Shown piece by piece: positions 1 through 11,212 of a stretch of DNA of 64,000 nt. The stretch covers positions 558,001 through 622,000 of the forward strand of contig NW_026515495.1 in NCBI RefSeq assembly GCF_014898815.1, read 5' to 3'. This DNA is from Panonychus citri. Taxonomy: Eukaryota; Arthropoda; Arachnida; Trombidiformes; Tetranychidae. The notes beneath the pieces were generated by a model that did no database searches, was not told the origin of the DNA, and was given only the letters and a program-made list of their open reading frames with translations. Every line of letters starts with the position of its first letter. Position 1 is the first letter of the stretch. Both the position numbers and the translations under genes were made by a program.

Positions 1-1206
1 TCAATTAATATTAACAATTATTGACAATTGAATTTAATAGTTAAATCAATTGATTGCTTGTATTCAATAATAATAATGTTGATTTGTTGTTGTAAATACT
101 AAACATGAAAAGGTGATTGGAATCACAATCTACCCACTGATTTTGGATTTTAATTTAGTTACAAGTTTTAAAATTCATTTAAATTGTTGCCGATCTCTAG
201 TTAATTGTGAGTTCATTCATACATCTCTATATACTTTTACCATCCATTAGTTAATCAAATATTAAATCACTAATTTAAACTGGTTTTAAGTGAAATGATG
301 TTACGATGTTTTAATCTAATCAATTTTTTTACTTTTTCATATTTCATTTCAAGTGAATTAATTTAATTGCATTTTGATAAATTGTAGTTAATATCAATAT
401 ATCAGTTGTAAACAATATTAGTTGACAGCAATTTGAGTGATTAACAATGTTTCAATTTAGTGACAATCAATTAATTGTTTAGGTTTGGTGTTTTTGGTGT
501 TTTTGTTTTTAAACATTCATTTTAATTATTATTATTATTTCAATAATCATTTTTTGTTTGTTAATTACAAATTGCTTAGGTGATTATTTATATAATCAGG
601 GGGTAAAGGAACAGGTTAATTATACAATTAGTTGTTGCGTTAATTGCTTTTTAAATGGATTCAATTAAATTGTAAATGATAATAAAAAAAAACAATGTAT
701 GAAAATATATTTATAAATTTAAATTTTATGAAAACAAAGTCTAATCTCTAACCTGGTTTATTTGTTTGATTAAATTGTTGTTAACTGATTTAATCAAGAG
801 ATCAATAATTAAGGTTGAAAGTAGATTTACTAATTCGTGCCATTTAAGCTCTGGTATTTTGATAATTAAGATAATTATCAAAATTAAAATCACAATCTTG
901 GACTTATCAGTTTTGATAATTGTTGTTGTCCATCAGATTAATAGTCCAGTTAATTATAATCATCATTATTGATGATAATCATGATGATGATGATGATGAA
1001 TTTGTTTCAATTCATTTTGATTGTCATGTTTAAATTAATTCGTTGATTGATTTTTTTTTATGAATGATTAACACTCTCTGATCATTGAGACTTAAAGATC
1101 CTTCAGTAAATCTTAATCAGAGTGACAATTACTAATACAATAAATTGTCGTTGTTGTTGTCATTTGTAGAGTGATGGTTAACTATTGGTGTCGATTTTCA
1201 CAACAA
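1..1206. other. AT-rich non-coding flank of four-jointed
   Basis: No convincing gene is visible on either strand. The DNA is AT-rich with short runs of ATG/CAT triplets near 960-1000. A minus-strand AATAAA (TTTATT on the plus strand, about 757-762) could serve as a distant polyadenylation signal for the four-jointed gene that ends at 1207. This is inference only. Confidence 0.5.
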
Positions 1207-2406
1207 TTAAAGATCATTTCGTAAGGCACATGGAGGATTTTCACATGATCCAAAAAGAGATCGACACTTGTTGATCTGTTCAATGACAATTGCTAATCTC
1301 GATTTGAGTACTTTTCCATTTCGATCCGGAAGAAACGGTAAATTGTAACTTTTTGGAGTGTATCCTGTTTCATGTAGACTATTACGAAGAAGTTGAACAA
1401 TATTACCGTCACGATGAAGTTTCTCCAGAGCATCGACTGTTGATCGACGAAAAACACAAGTTCCATTTAAAATTTTTCGATGATAAGGTTCATATTTTTT
1501 AAGAAGCCGATAACCATGAAGAAGACCTGATTCATTATCGAGAAATAATAATAAACCAGTTGATTTAACTTTGACCAGATTATGAGCTGGAGAATCCATC
1601 ATTTCAGGATTCCATTGACGATTAACCATATTGTTCACCACTCGATCAAGATTACCAGTTAAATAGTCGAAAATAACCAAATCCGACCATTGGACTAAAT
1701 CAGTTAAATATGTTAAATTCACTGAACTCTCATTAAAACCTTTCGTCAAATTATCACCAAGTAAATCGTTGTTAGTTGGATGTAAAGTTGGTTCAGATGA
1801 TCGACGTAAACTCATCGGTATATGGGCCGGAATAAGATCAGGTATCCACCGGGTAACAACAACAGGCTTATCGGTTGACCATTTAGCTGAATTGAGTGAA
1901 GATTTCACTTGATTCCAAACTGGATTTAAACCAACTCTTTGTCCACCGTTGGTTGACAACGATGACGATGATGATGATGATTTACGAAGGTTTGACAACG
2001 CTGCTGGTGGTAAGTTCTTAATTCCCAAAAGCCGAGCCAAGTGGAAACTGAAAATATCTCCTTGAATTTGGTCATTATTTTGACGATGTCGGACACAGGA
2101 TAAGATACCATCTTCAAACATAACTAATCTATTAGATTGACTGCCACAGCCTTCAGATAATTTGACGGCTGATTTTGAATTAACCAGCGAAAGCCAATTA
2201 CGATCATCATCACTAGTGAAACCTTTTGGAACACGAGATTCAAGTTCACTTGACCAATAGATTCCATCTTCAATTACTCCTTTTGGAATAAATTGTCTAT
2301 CACCCAGTTCATCATTGGAACTATTTGTAATACTATTATTCAATAATCCATTTTCTAACTTGTTATCAGCAAGTAATAAGAGATAGAGAAAAGGATAAGC
2401 TATCAT
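1207..2406 (-). CDS. fj: Four-jointed box kinase (FJX1 / Fj family)
   Basis: Four-jointed is a type II Golgi kinase of the FAM20-like family. It phosphorylates Ser/Thr in cadherin repeats of Fat and Dachsous and tunes planar polarity and growth signalling. The start is taken at the ATG at 2406, because the frame further upstream has no ATG before a stop at about 2480; this gives 399 aa, slightly shorter than vertebrate FJX1. A short hydrophobic N-terminus (about residues 3-12) could be the signal anchor. Family signatures seen are DGIYWS (48-53), EGCGSQSNRL (85-94), NDQIQG (111-116), the catalytic-loop-like GNLDR (251-255, D254) and the metal-binding LDNESGLLHG (289-298, D290). A serine run (143-149) interrupts a variable loop. 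The frame is a single exon with no breaks. A further 5' coding exon cannot be excluded. Confidence 0.9.
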   Translation of the reverse strand: MIAYPFLYLLLLADNKLENGLLNNSITNSSNDELGDRQFIPKGVIEDGIYWSSELESRVPKGFTSDDDRNWLSLVNSKSAVKLSEGCGSQSNRLVMFEDGILSCVRHRQNNDQIQGDIFSFHLARLLGIKNLPPAALSNLRKSSSSSSSLSTNGGQRVGLNPVWNQVKSSLNSAKWSTDKPVVVTRWIPDLIPAHIPMSLRRSSEPTLHPTNNDLLGDNLTKGFNESSVNLTYLTDLVQWSDLVIFDYLTGNLDRVVNNMVNRQWNPEMMDSPAHNLVKVKSTGLLLFLDNESGLLHGYRLLKKYEPYHRKILNGTCVFRRSTVDALEKLHRDGNIVQLLRNSLHETGYTPKSYNLPFLPDRNGKVLKSRLAIVIEQINKCRSLFGSCENPPCALRNDL

Positions 2407-2436
2407 ATTGTTCCAAAAAGGAACAAAATCAATCAC

Positions 2437-5230
2437 ATGAGAATAGAATAAATCAGAAAAAAAAGAATAGAATAGAATTTACAATAAACTTAGAACAGAA
2501 CACAAGTAGAGAATTTTTCAACTGAGGATTTAAACGAATAGTAAAAAAAGAGATAGGTTGTAATTCTGTTGATGAGGAAGATAAAAAAAGATGAAGATAG
2601 AAATAAATTATAGAGAAAACAACTCACATCAAGTTCATGTTCATTTTATTTTCTCTCTCAAAGACTAAACTTAAATTCAATTGATGAAACTAACCACTTT
2701 AAGAACCACCAGAGGCGCGACGTTCGAATTAGCGCCATCTGGTTGTGAAGAAAATCCCCTTGTCTTTTGAACTTTTTTTCTTATTGATCAAATTTTTAAT
2801 TGTTCCAACAATTAATTTCAACTGAATTTTTATTTGATTCTTGTTATATTGCTCATCAATTGTCATTATGGAAACACAGTTGAAAATATTAACTGTGAGA
2901 TCATTCATTGTGAAAGTATTAATAATTTTATTGTGAAAATTAATACCCTTGAGATTGAGATTAACAATTAACTTATTATTAGTTAACATTGTTGTTGACA
3001 ATTAAGATTATATTTGAATAAAAATGAGTAAATATTTTACTCGTGAATAAATTTGTTCAATTTGGATTAGCTAATTGTTTGATTAGTGTTTTAGTTGGAA
3101 TGATCTTTTTTAATTAGCTAACTAATTAATCTTAAAAAAAATTACCATCCTAAAAGTCAAACCTTACCGATGATTTAAATTGTTATTATTACACAATGAG
3201 GATAATTCAATTTACTAGGAAACAATTACTTTGATGGTTAAATTGTTACAATGAATACAACTCAATCAAAGTTGAATGATTACTCTGTAGCCGTTAATTA
3301 AAATATAACTATCAACCTTTCATCAGGATGTTCAAGTTAATTGGAAAGAAAAAAATTTCTTCCATTACGATTTAGAATTAGATTGATTTCCTATGCTAAC
3401 CTTTGACCTGAAAATAATTATCTTCTTAATTAATGCTGGTTAACCAACAGATTAATCAAATTAAATGTTGATTTCCTAGGGAATTGATTACGATAAAATC
3501 TAATTGACCGGATACATTGAGATTCTTTGATTGAATTTGATGAACATTTTTCTAGGTTCGGTTATAACTTTTTTCGTGGCCTCACCTTCAAATTTATCGT
3601 AAACAAATTGACTCCAAAATAGACAAGATATTAATTTCTATTGATAATCATTGTAACACACAATTAACTATATAATTTTAATGATTGTTCAACAATAATA
3701 TTCTCACAATTAACTGATATTTATCATTTTAACGCCTAATTTTCATATTATTAGTTATCTAAGTTTCCAAACTTTTATTTACTATTTACTTGTTAACTTG
3801 GTTCATTTGATTTCTTTTTCCTCTCAAATCAGAATTAAGATTTTAATTACAATTTACACACCTTAACATAGTTAATTCTGTTTCACTAATTGCTTGTTTT
3901 CTGCTTGATTCTCTATTGATTATCCAACAAAGTTTTACCTTTAAGCTAAATCCATATAAAATGGATTAGTAATTTATTATTATTATTTGTTTCTAGAGTA
4001 ACTTATTGGATTAACTTACGAATTGATTTGAAACATGTTAATTGTTATACTTAAGGTGTGTCATGATGATTATAACAAATATAAAACTGACCTTGTTTAT
4101 AATTAAATTTACCAATTAGCTAATTAGATTGTATGAAAAATTAACATAATTCATAATGATCAGTAAAATTGACTCGATCAATTCAAGTTGTTCAAATTCA
4201 ATCAATGGAAAAGTTAATTGTTAGACTAATATTCCAACTTTTTTACAATCGAAATTAAGTTTTCAGTATTAATATTAACTAATCATTGTGATCGAAATTG
4301 ATGTCGAACTTTTTTCTTGTCCAGAAGCGAAAATGTTGAACATGATTTTCCATGAATTTCCTGTGGGAATTGTCAGAATAAATTTGAAATTCTATTGGAA
4401 ATTGATGGTTGTTCTCACTTTAATCACTAATGAAAAATCGGATTAAAATAGTTAATCATTATTGATGATTCTCAGTCAAAAAGAGCCTTTGTTTTTGCTT
4501 TGAAGGCAACAAAGATCATAAATCAACTGTAAATGACCAAAATCTAATCCAATGGTGAGTCTAATTGTAAGTCCAGTCAAAAGTGAAATGACCTTTAAAT
4601 TTATAATCGATTTTAACAATTAGTCGATTTAACCAACAACATACATAAATAGTTAGTTGCCAAAGAGAAAACAAAACAATTGTCTATCTGATAGAATTAA
4701 TTTCAATCACAATCAGGAAAGAAAATCAGGAAAAACAATTAAGAAGCGTAAATAATTGATTCTCTTGGGAAGAAAGAAAAACTCTTATAATTTAATTCTC
4801 TTTAAATTGTGATCAATAACAATCTTAATTGAATATTGAAGATAATTGCAATAATCTTATCAAAATTAATCTTGAGCTTAATTGTTTAATTATTACAATT
4901 TTGAGAAGATTGGAAAATCAATAAAATCGGTAAAAAGTAAAATAATTGAAAAACGCGCTTTTAATTTGAACGCATTTCGATTGGCTGAATTTGCTTTTCA
5001 ATGTTTACATTTGTCTGGAAAAAATTAATTGTTGTGTTAATTTGGAGTTTAAATGTTTATCTAATTGTGATATTATTTGAGCTTGTTGATTAATTAATTT
5101 GTGTGAAAATTATTCTCTAACATGTGAACAATCAATCGATTTTAACTGTTTACACCTTTTCATTTCTTTTTCTTTTTCTCTTTCATTTTCATTGATGTAA
5201 AAAAAGTTGTTTATTATTATTATTAACCGA
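2437..5230. other. Intergenic region between four-jointed and UPF3
   Basis: Both genes point outward from this stretch, so it should hold both promoters. The minus-strand open frame at 2729-3001 is rich in Ile/Asn/Lys and looks like chance in AT-rich DNA. Apart from the CTCF-like inverted motif at 2707-2745 and an inverted CCAAT box (GATTGGCTG, about 4979) some 250 bp before the UPF3 start, nothing specific is seen. Confidence 0.5.
2707..2745. promoter_or_regulatory. Imperfect inverted pair of CTCF-like motifs
   Basis: The minus strand reads CAACCAGATGGCGC at 2745-2732. This matches the CTCF core CCASYAGRKGGCRC at 13 of 14 positions. The plus strand at 2709-2721 reads CCACCAGAGGCGC, the same core lacking one G. 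The two halves face each other around a 10-bp spacer, about 0.3 kb upstream of the four-jointed ATG. Binding by a mite CTCF is an inference from the consensus only. Confidence 0.35.
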
Positions 5231-6796
5231 ATGGGTGAAACAAAAACTACTAATCACAATAAAAATGGTGATAAATTTTTGTCTCAGGTTGTGGTTCGTC
5301 ATTTACCACCAACCATGACGGCGGAACAATTTAAGAATGAAATATCTCCTGTTCCTGATCATAATTATTTTCATCTTTTAAAAGCAGATTTAAGCCTTGG
5401 TCAATGGGCTTTTACCCGAGCCTGTATTAATTTTACCAAAAAAGATGATATTTTCGTGTTCAAGGATAAATTTGATGGCTACGTGTTCGTTGATTCTAAT
5501 GGTACTGAATTTCCAGCTATTGTTGAATTTTCTCCTTACCAAAAAGTTCCTAGACGCCGGGTGAACACCAAGGGAGAACCTTTGTCTTGTAAGCAAAGAG
5601 ATGCTAAATGTGGTACCATTGAAGAAGATGCTGATTATAAGACTTTCATTGAGAATTTAAATGATTCTGGTAGCCAGAAGAATCTACCATCAGCTGAAGT
5701 GTATCTTGAGGAAATTGAAGCTCGAGAGAAAGAATTGAAAGCCAATCATGGTGTTATCAAGGTGACTACACCTTTGATTGAATTTATCAGGCAAAAGAAA
5801 GCGGAAAAATTGAGGCTTAAGGAAGAGAGAAGAGAAGAAAGAAGAAGACAACAAATAGATCAGAAAAGAGCAAGAGATGATGATCACAAGAAAGATGACA
5901 AAACCAATACACTTCAATTTAAAGTGAAACAAAGAGAGAGGAAAAATAAAGCCAAGGAAGGTAACATTACAGGTAAGAATTTTATTAACCATTGACACGT
6001 AATTAGAATCACTAATTCATTTCATTTTGTCTTCTTTTTTGTTCTAGTTGCCAAAAATGAAAAAAGAGAACGTGACAGAGAGAAAGAAAAGGAGAAGGAT
6101 AAGGATAAGGATAAGGACAAAGAGAAGGAAAAGAAAAAGCCCAAAGAGAAACCTGAGAAGGAAAAACCTAAACAGCTATTGGAAAAGGAGAAATCAAGTC
6201 CACCAGAACGTAGTGAAAAAGAGAGAGAAAGAAAAAGAGAAAGAAATCGTCGAAAAGATCGAGAAAACAAAGATGGAGGTAATGACAAGAACAAAGCCAG
6301 TGGTTCGAATAATGATCGGGACCAAGAGAAAGAAGGTGAAAAAGAAGCGAAAAAAGAGAAGAACAGATTCTTTGTGGTCACTTATTCTGGAGAAAAAGGT
6401 GGCAATGGTCGTAACCATGATTCCAATCGTAGAAATGATTCCATGGGTAATAAACATGGTTCTCAACAGTCAAGCTCATCTAGAATGGAGATTAGTCACA
6501 ATGGAGATGACGAACCGACAAGAAGAGAAAGTGAAACGTGTGAAGGACAAAGTTCAGTCAATCATTCAGAAAACATGAAGAGTTCTAATAAAAAATCGGA
6601 TAACCAGAGAGTGAGAAACAAAGATCGTCCAGCATTGGAAATCTATCGACCACGACGAGCGAGAAACAGTAATAATAATACTAATGGTTCTTCAGAATCA
6701 AATGATCACCATGATTCTGAAAATAATAACAACAACAAACCCGAAAGGAACATGAGAAAGACCAAAGTCTTCACTAGAACTCGTAATGCTGATTAA
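5231..6796 (+). CDS. Upf3: UPF3, regulator of nonsense transcripts (join 5231..5972, 6048..6796)
   Basis: UPF3 links the exon junction complex to UPF2/UPF1 in nonsense-mediated decay and shuttles between nucleus and cytoplasm. The start is the ATG at 5231. Exon 1 ends at ACAG|GTAAG (5972) and exon 2 begins after TTCTAG (6048). The single base left from exon 1 plus TT restores the frame, giving 496 aa, close to human UPF3B. The UPF3/SMG4 RNP-like domain covers about residues 17-170 (VVVRHLPPTMTAEQF, then GQWAFTRACINF and FDGYVFVDSNG). A long Lys/Glu/Arg-rich helix follows. The C-terminus carries RPALEIYRPRRAR (about 440-455), matching the conserved exon-junction-binding motif of UPF3. The tail is Asn-rich. 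An AATAAA lies at 6862. Confidence 0.93.
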
Positions 6797-7283
6797 CTTG
6801 CAACAATTAACTTTTCTGTTGCGGTTAAAAATTGATCATTTTGTTGCTTTTTCTTTCATCAAATAAAAAGCAAAAAGGATCAACAATGAATACATTTGGT
6901 TACTAGCAAATGTTTAACTTTTAATTGGCCAATATTTAAGCTGATTACTTGATCCACTGGATTGGATTGCGAAAAATTTAATCTCTCCTGGTAATTACTC
7001 AATCAACTAATTAAAACTACAACCAACCGAATCAATTACATGGAGTAATGATAAAGAAATCTCTCAACTCGGTGGAAAAGCTGACTAAATAAGAGATCGT
7101 AATTAACTTGATCGCAAACTAAGTCAACTCATTAACAGAAAATTGTTTTTTTTAATATCATCTTAGTGGCACGAATCACAAAGGGAAAAGAAAGTTTCTC
7201 ATGAAAATGAAACAATCAATGATCAGGAATTAATGTTTTCACTAATAAAATGAATTGAAAATTATTTCTATTCAATCAAATTC
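6797..7283. other. Convergent 3' flanks of UPF3 and the coiled-coil gene
   Basis: This is an AT-rich spacer between two genes that end toward each other. It contains an AATAAA at 6862-6867 usable by UPF3. No further gene is seen. Confidence 0.5.
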
Positions 7284-7827
7284 TTAATCCTCATCGACAA
7301 TTATGTCATCTTTTTGTTGCTCCATACTAACGAGTTGAAAACATTTGGAATAAGTTTCACCCAATTCCTTTTGGAGCTTTTGTATTTTCTCATATGATTT
7401 GATTCTTTTGTTAATTGTCTCAATTCCATTTCTTAATTGTTGACTTTGAGTGACGAGTTTACGAGTATCTTCACAAAGATCTTCAATTTCGGAGACATTT
7501 CGATAGATCAACTGAGAAACATCTTCGTCTTCATTTAGATTATCACTAATTTCATCGTAAATTTTTTCTTCTTCATTAAGAAATTCATCATAACAGTCCT
7601 GTAAGAACACAGAGAGAACAAAACAATTAACATTATTATAGTAAATTACAATTAATTAAACTTAAACAAACCTTTAAATAGGAAAAGTAAACCCGATCAG
7701 CTTTTTTCGTGAATTTCTTAAGGCGAGTGATCCGATTGTTGACCAATTTACTATTAAATTGTTTATCGATTAAAGTTTTGGAAAGTTCATCAAAAACAGA
7801 ATCAATTTGAGCTGAAATATCTTCCAT
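7284..7827 (-). CDS. Unrecognised small coiled-coil protein (join 7284..7598, 7672..7827)
   Basis: Two exons on the minus strand are joined in phase 0. Exon 1 (52 codons) ends AAG|GTTTG at 7672, and exon 2 begins after CTTACAG at 7598, giving 156 aa. The protein is highly charged and predicted helical: Lys/Arg-rich at about 30-45, a strongly acidic patch at about 56-80 (EEEKIYDEISDNLNEDED) and a coiled coil to about residue 140, ending in an acidic tail. There are no membrane segments, signal peptide or cysteine motifs. Size and shape would fit a subunit of a kinetochore, tethering or BLOC-type complex, but no family was recognised. An E2F-like site lies 127 bp upstream. It is divergent from MIC19 with 626 bp between the two ATGs. 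A partial copy of exon 2 lies at 10976-11212. Confidence 0.75.
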
Positions 7828-8453
7828 GGTTAAAAATCAAATTAACTAAATGTCAAGAAACACAATTAGAGAAATAAAGTCAAATTGAAAATGTACTTTA
7901 CCAAAAATGACAAATCAAAATGGTCATCAAACATATGGAAGTCAATAGATGGAGCGGGAAATTGTAATTGTTTAGAAAATTGAACAATTTAATCAACTAT
8001 TTAAATCACTTGAAAGATTAAGAATCTAAATCATAAGGTTGGACAATTTTACTCAAGTGATTAACTTAAACTTTTAGCTCTTAACTTGATGAACAGAAAT
8101 GAAGTTTTCATGGTTCACATTGAATGAGAATTGATTCATTTCTATTTCATTTGTTCATCAATTTGGTTGATTAAACAAGTTAATTACGATAATTGGTGAA
8201 AGTTAATTCTTTATGATTTTTGATTAATTTGATGAGAATCATTGAATTAATCGGTTCAAATTGAGGAAATGAATGAATTTTATTCAATCGGAAATTGGAG
8301 ATTAGTAATTTGTTGACGGTCCCTTAGAGCTTTGAATTGATAAAAACAAATGAATTTGATTTTTGATCAAATGCCCTTCTCGATCTGTCTCTTGGTTAAA
8401 TTAGATTTAATTGTTCCTCTTTTAAAAAGTAATTTTAATTTTAATTAAAAGTC
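7828..8453. promoter_or_regulatory. Divergent promoter region between the coiled-coil gene and MIC19
   Basis: This 626-bp spacer separates two start codons that point away from each other. On the minus strand at 7961-7954 it contains TTTCCCGC, an exact match to the E2F/DP consensus TTTSSCGC, 127 bp before the coiled-coil ATG. No other element is clear. Regulation by E2F is an inference from one motif. Confidence 0.35.
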
Positions 8454-9264
8454 ATGGGATCAGGAAATAGCACTCGTCGGGTGACCATTGTCAATGAAAG
8501 TGATAGTGTTCTTAAGGTTTGTATATTTGTATTGTCTCGTTATCCTTGACCGGTTTGTTTTCATTTCTCTTTAAACACAAAATGTTAATTTATTGACATT
8601 TTTCATATTCTTTTAACCTGTTAATTAATTTCTGTTCTTCTATTCTATTTTGTTTTATATTTTTTGCTAATTATTCCTTAGCTTTCCGACTCTGTGGTTG
8701 AAAGATTAAGGGAAGGAGTTGAAAAAGATCGCCCTGTATCTGGACAACAAACTAGACAGTCAACATCATCTTCCTCCATTCAAGATGAACCTCAATATGT
8801 TTCTCAGGTTTGTTCAACTTTTCATGTTCAATTGAATAAGAAATTTGATAGAAATTTTATTTGTTAATTTGTTCTCTCTCTCTCTCTCTTCCTAATAGCC
8901 TCCTCAACATCATCCTGGTGGTGGATCATATTTCACAATGGATACACTTAGACTTCGTCAGCATCACCAGGAAGAGATTGACTCGCTCCAAAGGCATTAC
9001 CAGGCCAAGACTGAACTTTTGGAAAAGCATAATCGATCATTATTTGATGCTTCAAAATCAAAATTAGAAAACAAATTGAATCAAGTTGAAGAGAAATATA
9101 TTTCATCTCATAGACATGAGCCCGTTTGTGTTGAAGCCTCGAGAAATGTTGAATTTTGTTTTAACGATAATCAAAAGATGCCTTTGAAGTGTTCAAAGGT
9201 AGCGAAAGATTTTATTAATTGTGTAGATTCAATTAGAAGGCAAGTGATCAACGAAGCTGCTTAA
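8454..9264 (+). CDS. CHCHD3: MIC19/CHCHD3, MICOS complex subunit (join 8454..8516, 8682..8807, 8899..9264)
   Basis: MIC19 is a peripheral inner-membrane protein of the mitochondrial MICOS complex. It binds MIC60 and maintains crista junctions. Three exons, all in phase 0, give 184 aa, somewhat shorter than the human protein. The N-terminus MGSGNSTRRVT has the Gly2 and Ser expected for N-myristoylation and matches the family start (MG..STRRVT). The middle is helical. The C-terminus is a CHCH domain with twin CX9C: C-VEASRNVEF-C and C-SKVAKDFIN-C, about residues 140-175. Junctions are AAG|GTTTG / TTCCTTAG, then CAG|GTTTG / TAATAG. The second intron has a CT-repeat pyrimidine tract before its acceptor. 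An AATAAA follows at 9494. Confidence 0.93.
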
Positions 9265-9968
9265 ATAACCAAACAATTCAACTAATTATTGTCTTCAATT
9301 GTTTCAAATCAATGAGAGAGAAAAAGAGAGAGATACAAAATATATTGATACTAATTATCAATTTATAAGCAAAATTGATCAATTTTGTTTCAGAAAATGA
9401 TGATGATGGAAAAATAATCTAAATCTCTTCTCCATCATCCTTTGTATAGAATAGACTTGCGATATTAATTCCCATCAGCCTTAAAAGTTGATAAATAAAT
9501 TCTACTGTTGAAAGAATTTACTAGTGATCGAAAAATTTAATAAATACTAATGTAACAATTAACAAAATCGTTCGCGTTTTCAATCAAATTTTCAAACGAA
9601 AATCAAATTGTAATTTTATCAAGAAGAAAACAAAAAAATTCTCTTGATAGAAAATCGAATAACCTAAATATTTGATTCATATAATTTTATTTCTCTTATT
9701 ATCCTTCTAAAAGTTAAATCATCAAAGTAATTTATTAATTTTTTCAATTTAAATTACAATTTGAATGAAAACAATTTTCTCAAAAAGTGAAATTGAAACC
9801 GAATGTAATTTCTACTCTTTCCCTGATTTTCTCTTCCTCAGCTCCATCTATCGGATTAATCTCCATGATTTAGCAAAACTGTTTCTTCAATTTTAATAGA
9901 TTTTGTTTTCTTCAATTAGTTAATTTAGATTTTGTTAAATTGTTTTTCTATTTTTGTGTCATCTAAAT
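9265..9968. other. Spacer between MIC19 and PSMA3
   Basis: It contains the MIC19 polyadenylation signal (9494-9499) and then AT-rich DNA leading to the PSMA3 start. No core promoter motif was identified with confidence. Confidence 0.45.
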
Positions 9969-10781
9969 ATGAGTTCTATTGGTACTGGTTATGATCTTTC
10001 CGCTTCCCAATTCTCTCCAGATGGAAGAATTTTCCAAATAGAATATGCCCAAAAAGCGGTTGACAATAGTGGTACTGTTGTTGCTCTAAGAGGTAAAGAT
10101 GGTGTTGTTTTTGCTGTTGAGAAAATTGTCCCATCAAAGTTACACGAGGAAGGAGCTAATCGGCGAATTTTCAATATCGATAGACACATTGGTTGTGCCA
10201 CCGCAGGTTTGATTGCCGATGCTCGGGCCATTGTAAATGTTGGCAGAGATGAGGCTTCCAAATACCGGCGAGAGAAAGGTCAAGTTATCCCTTTAAAGTA
10301 TCTTAAAGATAGAGTTGCAATGTATATGCACGCTTACACCCTTTATTCAGCATTAAGACCTTTTGGAACATCCATTTTAATGGGTGCTTGGGATCCCGTT
10401 GATGGAGCGCAACTTTATTGTCTTGACCCTTCTGGATCAAATTATGGTTACTTTGGCTGTGCCATTGGAAAAGCCAAGCAAGCGGCTAAAACTGAAATTG
10501 AAAAGATTTCCTTCAACGATATGAAATGTAAAGATTTGATCAAAGAAGCTGCGAAAATAATTTACATAGTTCATGATGAAATTAAAGATAAAAGCTTTGA
10601 ACTTGAATTATCTTGGATCACTGAGGGAACCAAAGGTCACCATGAAGCTGTTCCTCAGGAAATTTTCAATGAAGCTGAAGCTTATGCTAAAGCCTCACTA
10701 AGACACGATTCAGACTCCGAGGATGAGGACAAAGAAGCTGAAAAGGGAAGCGATTCATTGAAGTCATCAACTCATTCTTAA
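9969..10781 (+). CDS. PSMA3: 20S proteasome subunit alpha type-3 (alpha 7)
   Basis: This is a structural alpha-ring subunit of the 20S proteasome. It forms the gate region and contacts regulatory particles; alpha subunits are not proteolytic. The ATG at 9969 gives MSSIGTGYDLSAS, the conserved N-terminus; an upstream in-frame TTG is not needed. The product is 270 aa in a single exon, against 255 in human. The alpha signature YDLSASQFSPDGRIFQIEYA is at about 8-27. Also seen are GCATAGLIADAR, the ALRPFG motif and YGYFGCAIGKAKQAAKTEIEK (about 155-175). The acidic tail SDSEDEDKEAEKGSDS has clustered casein-kinase-2-type serines and is longer than usual. A truncated copy of its 3' end and flank lies at 13558-13765. 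Confidence 0.96.
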   Translation: MSSIGTGYDLSASQFSPDGRIFQIEYAQKAVDNSGTVVALRGKDGVVFAVEKIVPSKLHEEGANRRIFNIDRHIGCATAGLIADARAIVNVGRDEASKYRREKGQVIPLKYLKDRVAMYMHAYTLYSALRPFGTSILMGAWDPVDGAQLYCLDPSGSNYGYFGCAIGKAKQAAKTEIEKISFNDMKCKDLIKEAAKIIYIVHDEIKDKSFELELSWITEGTKGHHEAVPQEIFNEAEAYAKASLRHDSDSEDEDKEAEKGSDSLKSSTHS

Positions 10782-10975
10782 TCCATATAAACACGTGAAA
10801 GCTTTTCAAACACACATTTGAGGTCGAAAAAAACTTTACCGGTCAAGTATATGGTCAACTAATCGTAACTGTATAAATACATGAAAAAAAAGATACTTTT
10901 CTCAATGAACTAATTTCTATTAACTATATAAATAATTGAAATGATTAAATGATAACCATTTCATTTATTGATCTG

Positions 10976-11212
10976 TTACCCTATTCTCATGTTGATTACT
11001 CCAATTCCATTTCTTAATTGTTGACTTTGAGTGACGAGTTTACGAGTATCTTCACAAAGATCTTCAATTTCGGAGACATTTCGATAGATCAATTGAGAAA
11101 CATCTTCGTCTTCATTTAGATTATCACTAATTTCATCGTAAATTTTTTCTTCTTCATTAAGAAATTCATCAAAACGATCCTGTAAGAACATAGAGAAGAC
11201 GAAACTAAGTGA
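10976..11212 (-). pseudogene. Partial copy of the coiled-coil gene exon 2
   Basis: About 200 bp (11007-11212) is nearly identical to exon 2 and the adjoining intron of the gene at 7284-7827, including the acceptor TTCTTACAG. The two copies share the stretch FLNEEEKIYDEISDNLNED and the following residues, with only a few substitutions (for example CYDEF becomes RFDEF). After QLRNGI the copy degenerates and stops at 10976. No exon 1, start codon or promoter is nearby, so it is most simply a fragmentary duplication. It could still be spliced as a stray exon because its acceptor is intact. Confidence 0.75.

Noticed and set aside
6022..6381. Minus-strand open frame rich in Ser/Phe/Leu over UPF3 exon 2
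   Set aside because: It is the antisense of the Lys/Glu-rich UPF3 helix; the plus frame has splice-consistent family sequence.
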